This document shows, piece after piece, positions 1 through 11,900 of a DNA stretch of 64,000 nt (position 1 is its first letter; every line of letters starts with the position of its first letter). The position numbers and the translations under genes are program-made. This DNA comes from Asterias amurensis (taxonomy: Eukaryota > Echinodermata > Asteroidea > Forcipulatida > Asteriidae): NCBI RefSeq assembly GCF_032118995.1, contig NC_092661.1:2792501-2856500 (forward strand). The letters run 5' to 3'. The notes beneath the pieces are model-generated. The model worked only from the letters and a program-made list of their open reading frames with translations. It was not told the origin of the DNA and searched no databases.

Positions 1-1150
1 GGGGGACTGAATACCCTAGGAGATTCTGTCCCCGGACCGTTGGGTGGGGGGGGGGGGGCAGAATTCCCTGTGACAAGAGCAGTGAAGTACAGTTTTATTT
101 TTATAAATTTAGTGACATTTTGTTCTAAAACTGCTTTGTATGATGCAAATCTAAAAGAAAAACAAAAACATTTATATAAACTTTAAAACAACAAAAAACG
201 TATATAATTTGATAAATTATGGTAATAATGTCATATACATTTTTCTTTAAACCAATTGTGTTAACCACAACTCTAAACTCTGAACACATGTCATGAGTAA
301 AAAGGATATTATGTTATACCATTATTAGTAATTGTGGTGTCGTAAAATGAATTAATATAAATAATAATAACATTTAGTTCTATAGTCCACTACATCAACA
401 AATAATCTCAACGCACTTTAAATATTATTTACAAATACTGGTAGTCAATTAAAGAAATTACAGATATACATGAAATCGTTCATAAAATTAAACATCCCAT
501 GGGCTCCGTTGGCGTATACCCATAAGGAACCCTAAGTATGGCCCAGATGCCCATATGAACCCCACGTCACGCCCATTATGGAGCCCCATTTCTGGCCCAG
601 ATGCCCCCCACGTAATGCCAATTATGGGATAACCCAGACTTGATCAAGGTTGTTTTTCCATAGACCCCAAAATGTATCCCATGGGTTATCTGGGCATGCC
701 CACATGGAACCCATAATGATTGTTGGGTACATATCAAATAGGGCCCACGGGTTTACAGCTTGTCGTAATTCATTTACCACTTGTGAATTAATTTTAGTAT
801 CAATTCAATTCAATGCATTGTGACGTTTGTTCCATCATACTCTTTTGGGGAAAATAGTTCAATACAATGAGAATTGAACATTACATAAAAAGGTAACAAA
901 ATCAAAAGCGCATAATTAGCGGCCCTAATACAAAATTTAAATATTGTTATAGCAAATAATACACACATCGCTATGAAATAACTAAGTACAAGCGAGCACC
1001 GAGAGCTATCGTTTAAGTACTTGTTTAAATAATGTCAAATACATTTAAACAAAGCGGAATGTAACAGAACAGCGCCACCAAGGTTAGACAGTGAACACCG
1101 CGACAGTGAGCACCGGGATTGGCAGTACGGATACATTTTGGGACGTCCCC
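1..1150. other. Region beyond SLC16-A: no gene seen
   Basis: AT-rich, with the likely 3' UTR of SLC16 paralogue A next to its stop at 1151. Positions 485-745 form a clustered, imperfect series of CCCATAATGG, GGCCCAGATGCCC and CCCATGGG motifs on both strands, i.e. a degenerate inverted-repeat cluster. Nothing coding was recognised. Confidence 0.5.
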
Positions 1151-4100
1151 TCAGAGGCTGGCTGGACGACGTCTTCGCAGCCAAACTAGAACAAGTAGAG
1201 CCACCACGGTGAGCAGTTGGACGCCTCCCATCAGAATAAGGGCTAAGGTATAACTACCAAAGTGATCGTAGATTAACCCTGGAATTAAACAAGATAGGAC
1301 GGATCACGTTAAACTATCGGTGTATTCTCGTGATCATAAATAGACGTACATTAGTATTAGTGATAAAGAAATGTAAAGACAAATACTCAATCGTGTTAAA
1401 ACAAAAAACCTACGCCCTATAAGTGTTTGGCTGATTCCGAACCCAGATGATTACTTGACATGTTCACAATGTGAACATAAAAAGCATTACAGTTGTTAAA
1501 TTTTACTGTTTTTATAATGTTTAATAATAATATTTGTTATCAGTCATGTAATTGGCGCCTGCGCTGTTGGATGTTGTATAAAAAAAATTAGAAAAAATAA
1601 TAATAATAATATGGTTGCACATGACGTCATTGCACACCATCTTTGATGAACGTGCACGTAAAAGGATGCTGAGAGTTATGCAGTGCGCGCACGCGTGGAC
1701 TTGTCCATTGTGCATCATCAAAATAACAATATGGCGCAATTGTGCAATCTATCTATTGGCTAGACTTGATGACAAGTCGTTTTATAGGCTCTGCCTAGCT
1801 GTTACAAACACACACTCTGCTGTCAAGCAACAGCAGTGCGATTATAAGTTCATGCAACGGTCGTACGTAGCGCGTGGTGCCACTGACTCCAACACAAACT
1901 GGGATCGAGGATGTGTGTACCGTCCACAAACATAAAGGTTACTTGTGTCTGTGGTACCGTCCCCCTAACTACAACGCGCTTAACAATTACCGACTTGATT
2001 TCAAGACTATCTATTGGCAAGCAAACTTAATACTTACCTGGGAAATACAATGTGAAGAGCCCGGTCACTCCAGTGAAAAGTCCATTCCAACCCAAAAATA
2101 ACCCCATTCGATCAGCACCAAATGACTCTATGATGACGAGGTCAAATTGTATGTGTATCAACACTTTGAAATACCCATAGATGAAAGCTGCCACAAGAAT
2201 TGGCCAAAAAGACATCAGCCAGGGATCTATGAGATAATACAAAGATGACAAAAATAGTCCAAGTCCTAACCACGCAGAGTTGCTTAGACTTAGTACTTGA
2301 AAGTTTTTTACCAACGGACCAACAGTTATACTGCTAAGTATTCTACCGATTCCATAACTGACGACAAAGTTGGATGCGTCTCCAAGTGAAAACCCCTTGG
2401 ATACGGTTGTGTATACTACAAAATATATGACCCAAGCTGTGTTCATCATCATCCAAATGTTGTACATGAAGATTATTAGCCAAAATGATGGTAAGGAGAA
2501 TAAACCAAGTTTGAAAGTCTTGCTGCTGAATGAGTGAGCACTGATAAAACAAGAGCAACAACGGCTGTTTGATGTTGCTTCTCCATCACCGGTGTCTTCA
2601 TTTACAGCAACTGTTTGATATTGATCGTTACTTCTTGTTTCTTTAGCGGGTTCTTTCATCAAAGCTCCACAAACAGCAAGATGAGACAAAATCCCACCAA
2701 GTAGCAGCATGGTTCCCCTCCAACCGTAGATATCCAAGAAGAATTGCGTTAAGGGTACGCAGGTGACGAAGGCAAGGGAACCACCAAGTATTCCCACGCC
2801 GAAAGCTGTTGTGCTTGCTTCCTTAAAGCAGCGTCCAACCAATTCTTTACTAACAACAAGTGAACAACCAACCGCAGGACCTGTTGGGAGTCGAAAATAT
2901 CAACAGAAAATGTTGTCAACTATTTCATAGGAATTTCACTCTGTTTGTATGGACGTAATAGCATTTGGCTATATGAATTGCAAAACGCGTCATCGACCGC
3001 CATCTTTGATGCATTAACAAGGGGATACAAGTGCACGCGTGTACGGGCTGCGCGTGAACTTTTCCCATCAAAGACGGCGGTCGATGACGCGTATTGCAAA
3101 TTATTTATCTATGATGAAAATACTATGCGCATTAAGCTGAAAAGCTTTAAACCGAAATTCAAAGCACTTCGTTCGCCATTTTGTTTAGTGTATCTCAACG
3201 TCTTATTTGCTTCCATGTCTTACCGGCAGCTAGAGTGAGAAGAACCGTTATCTGAGACAAACTGGTAGCAAAAGCCGAAGCTATCAGCGAACCACCGACG
3301 AGTAACCCACTCACCATGACCACAGCTCGCACTCCTAGTTTCTCTCGTAGTGGAGGGGCAAATAAAGCTGTGGAATTAAAGACAAGAAGACAACAACTTG
3401 ATGTTCGAATTGTTTCAGAATAAATATTTCAATGTAATGGTTGCTCAGCAGCTTATTCTAATTCCCTTTTTTCTGCTTCAAACTGTTACTGATTTTCTTT
3501 TTGTTCCGATGTGGCAGGGGACTGTCGTTTGGGGAAAAAATCGCCCCCGGCTACGCCGCTGCTATGCGACCTAAAATTAGTCTGGCTGTCTTGAAATGGT
3601 TTATGTTTTGTTATTGATTTTTGGACACCTTGACCCATCCTGATCATTGTCAAAGGTCCTCCATTCTATGCCATACTCACTCTACAGTTCTAGCCCAGTG
3701 AACATTCCACATTGTGGTATGTTACCGTTTCTACTCCTGCTTGCTAATAACCATTATAGCACTTCCACTCTATTATCTTTGTATAAACATACAGTTGTAA
3801 ATAGAGTATTTAATAGTATTTTAGCCAACATAAAGTCTAGGTTATTGGCCAGAGATAATAAGGAAAGAAAAAACACCCTTGTCACACGAAGTTGTGTGCT
3901 TTCAGATGCTTGATTTCTACTCCTAGAACTATTTCGGTTTCGTCCGGCTATCGTCTCCCGTAACCTCATAGGTTTATATCTCTCACGCGTTCAACGACCC
4001 ATGGTTCAATGAATTTCGGCATCAGGAATCTCTCTTTTTCTTTTTTAATCTCGCCAAAATTAGGCTCTATGTGTCCTTTGATGTATCAATGTGTATTCTT

Positions 4101-5095
4101 TTGACCAGAGAATCCACTCCACAATCTCAAAAATTGTTAAAAATGATAAATTCTTACCGTAATTTCAGATTCCCTATCTACTGTACGTGTTACTCCTCTG
4201 CCAACAATAATTGATAATTACCCGACCTCGTTTTGCGAAAATGCGTCACGAGAGGGCGGGTACGATCCGTGATTTGTGTACAAAACATACACGGAACCAC
4301 GAAGCTCGCACAGGGTACCAGTATGTAAACGGCTGTGTGCAAAAAGTGTACATACTGGTACCCTGTGCGAGCTTCGTGGTTCCGTGTATGTTTTGTACAC
4401 AAATCACGGATCGTACCCGCCCTCTCGTGACGCATTTTCGCAAAACGAGGTCGGGTAATTTTCAATTATTGTTGGCAGAGGAGTAACACGTACAGTAGAT
4501 AGGGAATCTGAAATTACGGTAAGAATTTATCATTTTTAACAATTTTTGAGATTGTGGAGTGGATTCTCTGGTCAAAAGAATACACATTGATACATCAAAG
4601 GACACATAGAGCCTAATTTTGGCGAGATTAAAAAAAAAAAAAAGAGAGATTCCTGATGCCGAAATTCATTGAACCATGGGTCGTTGAACGCGTGAGAGAT
4701 ATAAACCTATGAGGTTACGGGAGACGATAGCCGGACGAAACCGAAATAGTTCTAGGAGTACTTGATTTCTAGACCTTAAAATCTAATTCTGAGGTCTCGA
4801 AATAAACTAAGTCTTGGTTATTGGCCAGATGTGATACCTCTATTAAGTGCTCATTATTGTTACCTGAAATCTGCATACTGGCGTCTATAATAGCAATCAT
4901 CCAGCCAACTAACCAAGTTGAAGCGTTGAATTGTTCTTGTAGAGTTGGTAACATCACAGCAAGGCCCTTAATCAATCCTATCCACGCTATCCATGATGAA
5001 AATAAACCCAGAACAGCAAACCATCCAAGAAGACCGCCATCTTTGAAGGTTTTAACAAACCAACTTGATACACTCTTGAGAAAAGTGCTCTCCAT
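1151..5095 (-). CDS. SLC16-like monocarboxylate transporter, paralogue A
   Basis: Multi-pass plasma-membrane carrier of the SLC16 (MCT) branch of the major facilitator superfamily; the substrate cannot be told from sequence. Coding exons on the minus strand: 5095-4864, 3367-3224, 2880-2038 and 1278-1151, giving 448 aa with all introns in phase 1. Seen: a TM1 entry motif KDGGLLGW like the family DGGWGW signature, then about 12 hydrophobic segments. A polar loop after KEPAKETRSNDQYQ is the usual long cytoplasmic TM6-TM7 loop. The segment SYGIGRILSS carries the TM8 arginine typical of the family. The C-terminus is a short basic tail ending RRRRPASL. The start is the ATG at 5095, in the context gacaATGG. 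Intron 1 holds an 843-bp foldback element and intron 2 a smaller one. The gene is head-to-head with paralogue B at 8919. Family assignment is strong; the exact subfamily is open. Confidence 0.9.
1760..2000. repeat. Dispersed repeat shared with 17105-17335
   Basis: About 220 bp starting ACTTGATGACAAGTCGTT and ending CCGACTTGATTTCAAGACTA, also found downstream of MRPS6 (17105-17335) in the same orientation. Landmarks are GTTACAAACACACA, GTGCGATTATA, TTCATGCAACGG and TGGGATCGAGGATG. The family is not recognised. Confidence 0.7.
2978..3105. mobile_element. Short inverted-repeat element in SLC16-A intron 2
   Basis: The left arm ATTGCAAAACGCGTCATCGA and its near complement on the right, with inner arms around CGCCATCTTTGATG and CATCAAAGACGGCGG, form a 128-bp hairpin. 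A looser relative with CACCATCTTTGATG lies at 1620-1740. No target duplication is clear. Confidence 0.55.
3918..4760. mobile_element. 843-bp foldback element with 9-bp target duplication
   Basis: Almost perfect giant palindrome: the first ~420 bp is the reverse complement of the last ~420 bp, with a loop near 4330-4350. The ends read TACTCCTAGAACTATTTCGG and its complement. It is flanked by the 9-bp direct repeat CTTGATTTC at 3909-3917 and 4761-4769. The long TIRs plus a 9-bp duplication fit a non-autonomous Mutator-like (MULE) foldback. It sits in intron 1 of SLC16 paralogue A, inside an older piece of the TTAA-family repeat. It encodes no transposase: the near-identical open frames on both strands are palindrome by-products. 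Confidence 0.85.
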
Positions 5096-5210
5096 TGTCA
5101 GTTTTTTGTCTTACTGTTTGTTCGTGTAACTTGTGATACACAAGGTTGCTTAAGCCGATGCACTTGACAGTTTTTGGCCGTTTATAATCAGTAGCTATAC
5201 ATGTACACCG

Positions 5211-5305
5211 TAATGGCGAATGTCGCATCAGGAAGTAGTGCACTTTGATCAAGGTCCTTTTTGTAGACTCGATTTCAAGTCTGAGAACGGTCTCTGCATT
5301 GACCA
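5211..5305 (-). promoter_or_regulatory. Leader sequence of SLC16 paralogue A
   Basis: The reverse complement contains CAGACTTGAAATCGAGTCTA followed by GACCTTGATCAAAGTGC, matching the leader of paralogue B. It lies 115-210 bp upstream of the paralogue A start. Its conservation outside coding sequence suggests either a recent duplication or a functional promoter/UTR. Confidence 0.55.
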
Positions 5306-5400
5306 TGCAAAACGCAACGTGCCTCACTTCTATCATCACTAAAATAGAACCGCCTGACTTTACTCGTGGGGTTTACTTTATCTTTTGAAACTATTGGTTA

Positions 5401-5787
5401 TTAAAGACAATGGACACTATTGGTAATTGTCAAAGACCATTCTTCTCACTTGGTGTATCTAAACATATGCATAAAATAACAAACCTGCGAAATTTTGAGC
5501 TCAATTTGTCGTGGAAGTTGCGAGATATGAATGAAATAAAAAACACCCTTGTCACACGAAGTTGTGTGCTTTCAGATGCTTGATTTCGAGACCTCAAAAT
5601 TCTAAACTTGAGGTCTCGAAATCAAATTCGTGGAAAATTACTTCTTTCTCGAAAACTACGTCACTTCAGAGGGAGCCGTTTCTCACATTGTTTTATACTA
5701 TCAACCCCTTCCCATTACTGACTACCAAGTGAGATTTTATGCTGATAATTATTTTGAGTAACTACCAATAGTGTCCACTGCCTTTAA
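5401..5787 (+). mobile_element. TTAA-family MITE, full length
   Basis: Reference copy of the commonest repeat here. It starts TTAAAGACAATGGACACTAT and ends AGTGTCCACTGCCTTTAA, so the ends are inverted repeats with TTAA at both edges. That suggests TTAA-specific (piggyBac-like) integration. Internal landmarks in order: GAGCTCAATTTGTCG, AAAACACCCTTGTCACACGA, a GAGACCTCA...TGAGGTCTC hairpin, GAGGGAGCCGTTTCTCACA and TTATTTTGAGTAACTACC. It has no coding capacity. Confidence 0.8.
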
Positions 5788-6080
5788 GCAAAATAATTGT
5801 TAGCATAAAATCTTACTTGGTACTGAGCAATGAAATGTTGTTGATAGTATAAAACATCATTGTGAGAAACGGCTCCTCTTTGGTATTAATTTCTCACTCA
5901 TTTTTTGATTTGTCGACTTTCAACTCGAGACCGCATCAGCTGGGTGTTTTTTTTCGTCCATTATTCTCTCGCAACTTCGACGACCAATTGAGTTCAAATT
6001 TTCACAGGTTTGTTATGCATATTATGTTGAGATACACCAAGTGAGGAGACTGGTTTTTACCAAAGGGGTCCAGTGCCTAA
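5788..6080 (-). mobile_element. TTAA-family MITE, truncated, adjoining the previous copy
   Basis: Reverse-oriented copy that begins inside the family (GCAAAATAATTGTTAGCATA) directly at the end of the element at 5401-5787 and ends near AGTGCCTAA. The central hairpin is largely lost. The tail-to-tail arrangement points to insertion into an existing copy or recombination between two. Confidence 0.65.
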
Positions 6081-6099
6081 ACTCCGAAGAGTGCTTTAT

Positions 6100-7435
6100 T
6101 TGTCATTCATCTAATAGGTAAGAGACTTTGAAAAGTCACTGTGTTGACCCTCTCTACAATCTTGTTTATGACATAGTCTTTTGGGGGTAGAAGACTCATA
6201 ATTGATAATTCAACTCGTGGCTCGGCCCTCGTCCACGAGTGTAGACCAGCCTACTTTGAAAACTGTTTTGAGCGGTTTATTCTTGCTCTATGATTCTATT
6301 ACACCTTATTCATTTCAGGTTGTAAATTTGTACAAAAAAATTGTAATTCACCCTTTGTGCCGCGATTCGAGTACAGTTTTTAATAAACCATGCTTGTTTT
6401 ATTGTTTGGGATCATTACTTTACCATTTGTACCGGTGTTAAATGGAAACTTGGTGCACCCGCCTCCTTGGCTGCACCCGTCGTTGATGCGGTGTTGAATA
6501 ACTAACGTCCCAACGTCCTGAGCCAAGACCACACTAGGGTCCAGTGAGTTCAAGGTAAACAACATGTTGTAAACACGGCGTTAGGATTGTTATTGATACA
6601 AACAATACGCTTTAGATAACCTTTCGACTTGTCGCTGGCCGGCCAAGGACGACTGCTGTGAACCATGGAGGTAGAAATAGGTCGACCCCTCGAATATATA
6701 GACTTGGTTCCAAGTCTGTGATCGTGCATTAAGTCTACCCGATAGCCAACACATTTAATACCTGAATAGCGCCGAGTTGTGCATAATGGGGGACTTTGGA
6801 ACGCTAGGTGGCAGCAGACTTACCAGGTAAATTTCCATTGTTTACGTAGTTCTGAGCATGCGCACATTACAAAGAACAATAGATTTTACCTGGTAAGACT
6901 GCTGCCACCAAGCGTCCCAAAAGTCTCCCATTGTTCCTAGCTTCATGGGTTGTCCAACAGTTTAAAATGTAACCTGATAATTTATAAAGAAGCAGTCAAA
7001 CACTCTATTCAGACAAATCGTTATATTGACCAATCGTCAGCAGCATAGCTCTTGGTCCGATTGGGTGGATGTCTCTTCATCTGGTGTTCCACAGGGTATC
7101 ATCTTAGGCCAAATAAAAAAATACCAGTTGATCGTCCCCGCCCGCACCCTTGTTTGGGTCCGCATCCTTTATTTATTATTTTTTATCTTCGATTTTATTT
7201 TTTATTTTTAATCCATCATTTCAAAAGGGTCTGCCCTAGGAGCTTTTCCCGAATAGTATAACTTGATGCTCTCGAACACTTGTAACCATCTGTTTCATTA
7301 AACAATATTACTGAATGCCTACCAGCAAGTCTTTTTAGTGTTATCTGACAGTAACATAGTAAAAAAGTAAATAGTAAATAATAATTAAGGCCCTCATCCT
7401 CCTCTTTTTTGAAAAATCCGGACGATCAACTGGTA

Positions 7436-7466
<31 letters not shown>

Positions 7467-7820
7467 GGGGGGGGGCCTTCGGCCTAAAGAGTGAAACTGA
7501 CATTCTCTTGTCTGAGTGGTGTCAGTTTCGCTCTTCTGAGAGTAAAAGTAAACCTGCTTGTGTCACTTTTTTGAGTGAAATTGGAACAAATTTCACTCTC
7601 AATCGAGTTGAAAGTGCCCGTCTTTAGTTGTTCACCATAGTCTCTTTGCAAGAGTGATGGCAGACAAAACGAGTGGTTTTTCATTCACTCTTTTCCAAAG
7701 AGAGTCACGGTACTGCCCCGTACAGTCACTGAACATTGCGTGTACACAAGGTCACTGTTGTGTGTCGATAAATACCCCATTAAGTCCGAGTTACTATAGA
7801 ACCTTCACAAATTTATACTC
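6100..7820. other. Gap between the SLC16 paralogues: no gene seen
   Basis: Apart from the MITE at 6787-6931, this holds unassigned AT-rich sequence, a T run with a G run at 7437-7475, and at 7480-7700 clustered GAGTGAAACT/AGTTTCACTC-like words. The pair of opposite SLC16 promoters must lie in the flanks at 5096 and 8918. Confidence 0.5.
6787..6931. mobile_element. GGCAGCAGACTTACC family MITE
   Basis: TIRs contain CTAGGTGGCAGCAGACTTAC and its complement, with an inner CAGGTAAA/TTTACCTG pair. Relatives are at 38954-39095 and 41374-41475. It lies in the SLC16 A-B gap. Confidence 0.7.
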
Positions 7821-7824
7821 ACTG

Positions 7825-8211
7825 TTAAAGTTACTGAACACTATTGGTAATTGTCAAAGACCAGTCTTCTGACTTAATGTATCTCAACAAGTGCACAAAA
7901 TAACAAACCTGTAAAAATTTGAGCTTAGTTGGTTGTCGAAGTTGCGAGATAATAACGAAAGAAAAACACCCTTGTCACACGAAGTTGTGTGCTTTCAGAT
8001 GCTTGATTTCGAGACCTCAAAAATTCTTAATCTGAGGTCTCGAATTCAAATTCGTGGAAAATAACTTCTTTCTCGAAAACTACGTTACTTCAGATGGAGC
8101 CGTTTCTCGCAATGTTTTATACTATCAATATTTTCTTATTAGTCGTTACCAAGTAAGGTTTCATGCTAATAATTATTTTGAGTAGTTACCAATTATGTCC
8201 ACTGCCTTTAA
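7825..8211 (+). mobile_element. TTAA-family MITE
   Basis: Begins TTAAAGTTACTGAACACTAT and ends CACTGCCTTTAA, with the GAGACCTCA/TGAGGTCTC hairpin near 8010-8042. It lies in the gap between the two SLC16 genes. Confidence 0.75.
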
Positions 8212-8445
8212 AGGCAGTGGTTGCTTTCTAAACATACAGTCTGTCATGCATGCATGCAGCGGGCTACCTAAATTTTTACAATGTGCTTTTTTCGATCAGA
8301 TGACCCCTATAGGTCAGGGTCATCAAGTCTGGAATTAAAGTACTTTTAAAAAGGCCACTATGGTCTAGACGTTAGCAGTTAGCACGTTGTTTTGCTTGTA
8401 CCAACAGAGCAAGGTCTGGTCTTGCTCTATTATTCGACGATGCAG

Positions 8446-8576
8446 AAACCGTAATCTCAGACTTGCAATCGAGTCTACAAAAGGAAATTGATCACCCTAC
8501 GGTAGCTGCTGGTATTATAAACGGACTTGTGAATAAATTCCAGTTGGAAAAAGCTCCACAGTGACAACCAAACTAT
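8446..8576 (+). promoter_or_regulatory. Distal copy of SLC16 leader sequence
   Basis: About 130 bp resembling 8757-8917 directly upstream of paralogue B and, in its first part, 5211-5300 upstream of paralogue A. Shared landmarks are a short GTAATCTCAGACTTG-like block, AATCGAGTCTA, and CACAGTGACAACCAAACTA. It lacks the middle segment present in the proximal copy. It ends where an inverted-repeat element (8580-8756) was inserted. It may be a duplicated promoter or an alternative first exon. Confidence 0.55.
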
Positions 8577-8579
8577 CCA

Positions 8580-8756
8580 GGGGTGGATTTCACAAAGGTA
8601 GTATTAACTTAGGACTAGTCCTATAGGCAATATTAAGAGATAGGACCAGTCCTAAGTTAGGATGAGTTACTGGTCCTAACTTAGGACCAGTCCTATCTCT
8701 TAGCATTGCCTATAGGACTAGTCCTAAGTTAGGACTACCTTTGTGAAATCCACCCC
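8580..8756. mobile_element. 177-bp MITE, GGGGTGGATTTCACAAAG family
   Basis: Near-perfect inverted repeat with ends GGGGTGGATTTCACAAAGG and its complement. The inner arms are made of CTTAGGACTAGTCCTA-type blocks, themselves small palindromes. It was inserted between the two leader copies of SLC16 paralogue B. Relatives are at 22337-22454, 49641-49790, 20112-20288, 54645-54820 and 15148-15315. Confidence 0.8.
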
Positions 8757-8918
8757 AGAGACAGTAATCCCAGACTTGAAATCGAGTCTAACGAAAGGAC
8801 CTTAATCAAAGTGCACTACGTCCATCAGATGCGACAATCACCCTACGGAAGCTGCTGATCGAACTAACTTTCGAATAAATTCCTATTGTAAAAGCACCAC
8901 AGTGACAACCAAACTACA
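8757..8918 (+). promoter_or_regulatory. Proximal leader/promoter of SLC16 paralogue B
   Basis: Sequence up to the ATG of paralogue B. It shares TTGAAATCGAGTCTA and TCAAAGTGCACTAC with the reverse complement of 5211-5300 in front of paralogue A, so the duplication that made the gene pair carried the leader with it. It matches the distal copy at 8446-8576 along most of its length. Confidence 0.6.
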
Positions 8919-11900
8919 ATGCTACAACAAAGAAAAGCGAACGACAATGGAGTGCAGTTTTCTCCGATCCAAAGTGTATCAAGTTGGTTTGTTAAAACTT
9001 TCAAAGATGGCGGTCTTCACGGATGGCTTGCTGTCGTGGGTTTATTTTCATCATGGATGGCGTGGATAGGATTGATTAAGGGTCTTGCTGTGATGTTACC
9101 AACTCTACAGGAGCAATTCAACGCTTCAACTTGGTTAGTTGGCTGGATGATTGCTATTATAGACGCCAGTATGCAGATTTCAGGTAAAGTTCAAACTTTA
9201 AAGGCATGCAGTGGACACTGTTGGTAATTACTCAAAATAATTGTGAGCATAAAATCTTACTTTGTTATACGAGCAACGGAGAGCTGTTGATTGTATACAG
9301 TATTTTGGGAAACGGCTCCATCTGAAGTAATAGTTTTTGAGAAAGAAGTAATTTCTCATTAAAATATTTAAATTGAATTCGAGACCTGAGCTGAGGTTTC
9401 GAATTCAAGCATCTGAAAGCACACATTTTGTGCGACAAGAGTGTTTTTTCTTCCATTCTCTCTCAATTTCGACGACCAATTGAGTTCAAATTTTCACAGG
9501 TCTGTTATTTTATGCATATGTTAGGATACACCAAGTGAGAAGACTGGTCTTTGACAACTACCATAGGTTAGGGTTAGGCCCCACGTCTTCAACAAAGGTA
9601 CCACATAAAAAAGCTGGCCAGGAACGCGTACGAATTGCATAGGCCTTGTCTGTTTTTAATGTTTTTAATGTGTCAATGTTTTTACCGTATGCGAGCATTA
9701 ATTGAATCACCCTTTTGGGATCTAAAAAAAGACTAAATGAATTGAATTGAATTGAATTGAATTGAATTGAGCTGAGCTGAGCTGAGCTGAGCTGAGCTGA
9801 GCTGAGCTGAGCTGAGTTGAGGTGAATACAACACAGAAACTACAATGGCTAAAATAAACTTGCTATATTTACAGCTGTTACACTGGGCTATATAACTGCA
9901 GAGACCAACATGACTGAGGATGATGAACATTGTCAGAAGCAGAAAAAGAAGATAATTAACTGTGGCATGCAACCATTACATTGGAACCGTTATTATAAAC
10001 ACTTGTGTCTTCTTGTCTTTAATTTCACAGCTTTATTTGCCTCTCCGCTACGAGAGAAACTAGGAGTTCGAGTTGTGGTCATGGTGAGTGGGTTACTCGT
10101 CGGTGGTTCGCTGATAGCTTCGGCTTTTGCAACCAGTTTGTCTCAGATAACGGTTCTTCTCACGCTAGCTGCCGGTAAGTGAGACATGGAAGCAATTAAA
10201 GACACTTGGTATATCTCAACATAATTATGCACAAAATAACTCAACTCAAACTTGAACTCAACTGGTCGTCGAAGTTGCGAGAATAATGGAAGAAAAAACA
10301 CCCTTGTCACAAAAAGTTGTGTGCTTTCATAGATGCTTGATTTCGAGACCTCAAAAAAACAAACACTGATGAGGTCTCGAAATCAAATTCAAATATTTTA
10401 GTAAGAAATAACATCTTTTTCGAAAACTACGTTACTTATAGAGGGAGCCGTTTTCTCACACTGTTTTATACTATCAACATCTCTCCGTTGATCGCTAACA
10501 GGATAGTTTTCTGGCAGGCTAACAATTATCATTACCAATAGTGTCCACTGTCCAGTGCCTTTAAGACATAATAAAACAACGCCTTGTATTCACCTGACAT
10601 GACGTCATGGTACAAACCTGAGCTTAGTTTACAACACTTACTAATATAACTGTAGCCTTGTCCAAGGCTCTTTACGCAAGCTCCGGCCCGCTCTGACCTC
10701 ACGAAATGCATATACTACACCGCACGGCACATAACAGTACTCATTTTGTAACCTCGTTGATACCTCGTAAAGCCATGCTTCGACCCCGCGGTATCAAGTA
10801 CTGTTATGTGCCGTGCGGTGTAGTATATATGCATTTCGTGAAGTCAGAGCGGGCCGGTGCTTGCGTAAAGAGCCTTGGACACGGCTTATAACTGTTGATA
10901 TTTTCCACTCCAAACAGGTCCTGCGGTTGGATGCTCACTTATTGTTAGTAAAGAATTGGTTGGACGCTGCTTTAAGGAAGCAAGCACAACAGCTTTCGGC
11001 GTGGGAATACTTGGGGGTTCTATTGCATACGTCACCTGCGTACCCTTAACGCAATTCTTCTTGGATGTCTACGGTTGGAGGGGAACCAAACTGCTATTTG
11101 GTGCGATTTTGTCTCATCTTGCTGTCTGTGGAGCTTTGATGAAAGAACCTGTTGTAAAAAGAAGTAACGATGAATATCAAACAGTTGCTGTAAATGAAGA
11201 CACCGATGATGGAGAAGCAACATCAAACAGCCGTTGTTGCTCTTGTTTTAACTATGGTCGCTCATTCATCAGCCAGACTTTCAAGCTTGGTTTATTCTCC
11301 TTACCATCATTTTGGCTTATAATCTTCATGTGCAACATATGGAAGATGATGAACATAGCTTGGGTGATATATTTTGTAGTTTACACAACCGTATCCAAGG
11401 GGTTTTCACTTGGAGACGCTTCCAACTGTGTCGTCAGTTATGGAATTGGTGGAATACTTAGCAGTATAACTGTTGGGCCATTGGTCAAAAACCTTCAAGT
11501 ACTAAGTCTAAGCAACTCTGCGTGGTTAGGACTTGGACTATTTTTGTCATCTTTGTATTATCTCATAGATCCCTGGCTGATGTCCTTTTGGCCAATTCTT
11601 GTGGCAGCTTTCATCTATGGGTATTTCAAAGTGATGGTACACATACAATTTGACCTCGTCATCATAGAGTCATTTGGTGCTGATCGAATGGGGTTCTTTT
11701 GGGGTTGGAATGGATTGTTCACTGGAGTGACCGGGCTCTTCACATTGTATTTACCAGGTAAGTATTAGAGTCAGATTTAGCCTTGCCCAAGGCAGTCGAA
11801 TTATTCACTCCGAAAAAAGACCGCCGTTGTATAAAACCCACCCGTATTCACTCTGCGTATACATCGCACGACACGGTGCCCCCGTACACTATCCGCATGC

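Noticed and set aside
4190-4486. Near-identical 91-aa open frames on both strands
   Set aside because: They are the two arms of the foldback element read in opposite directions; there is no family similarity.
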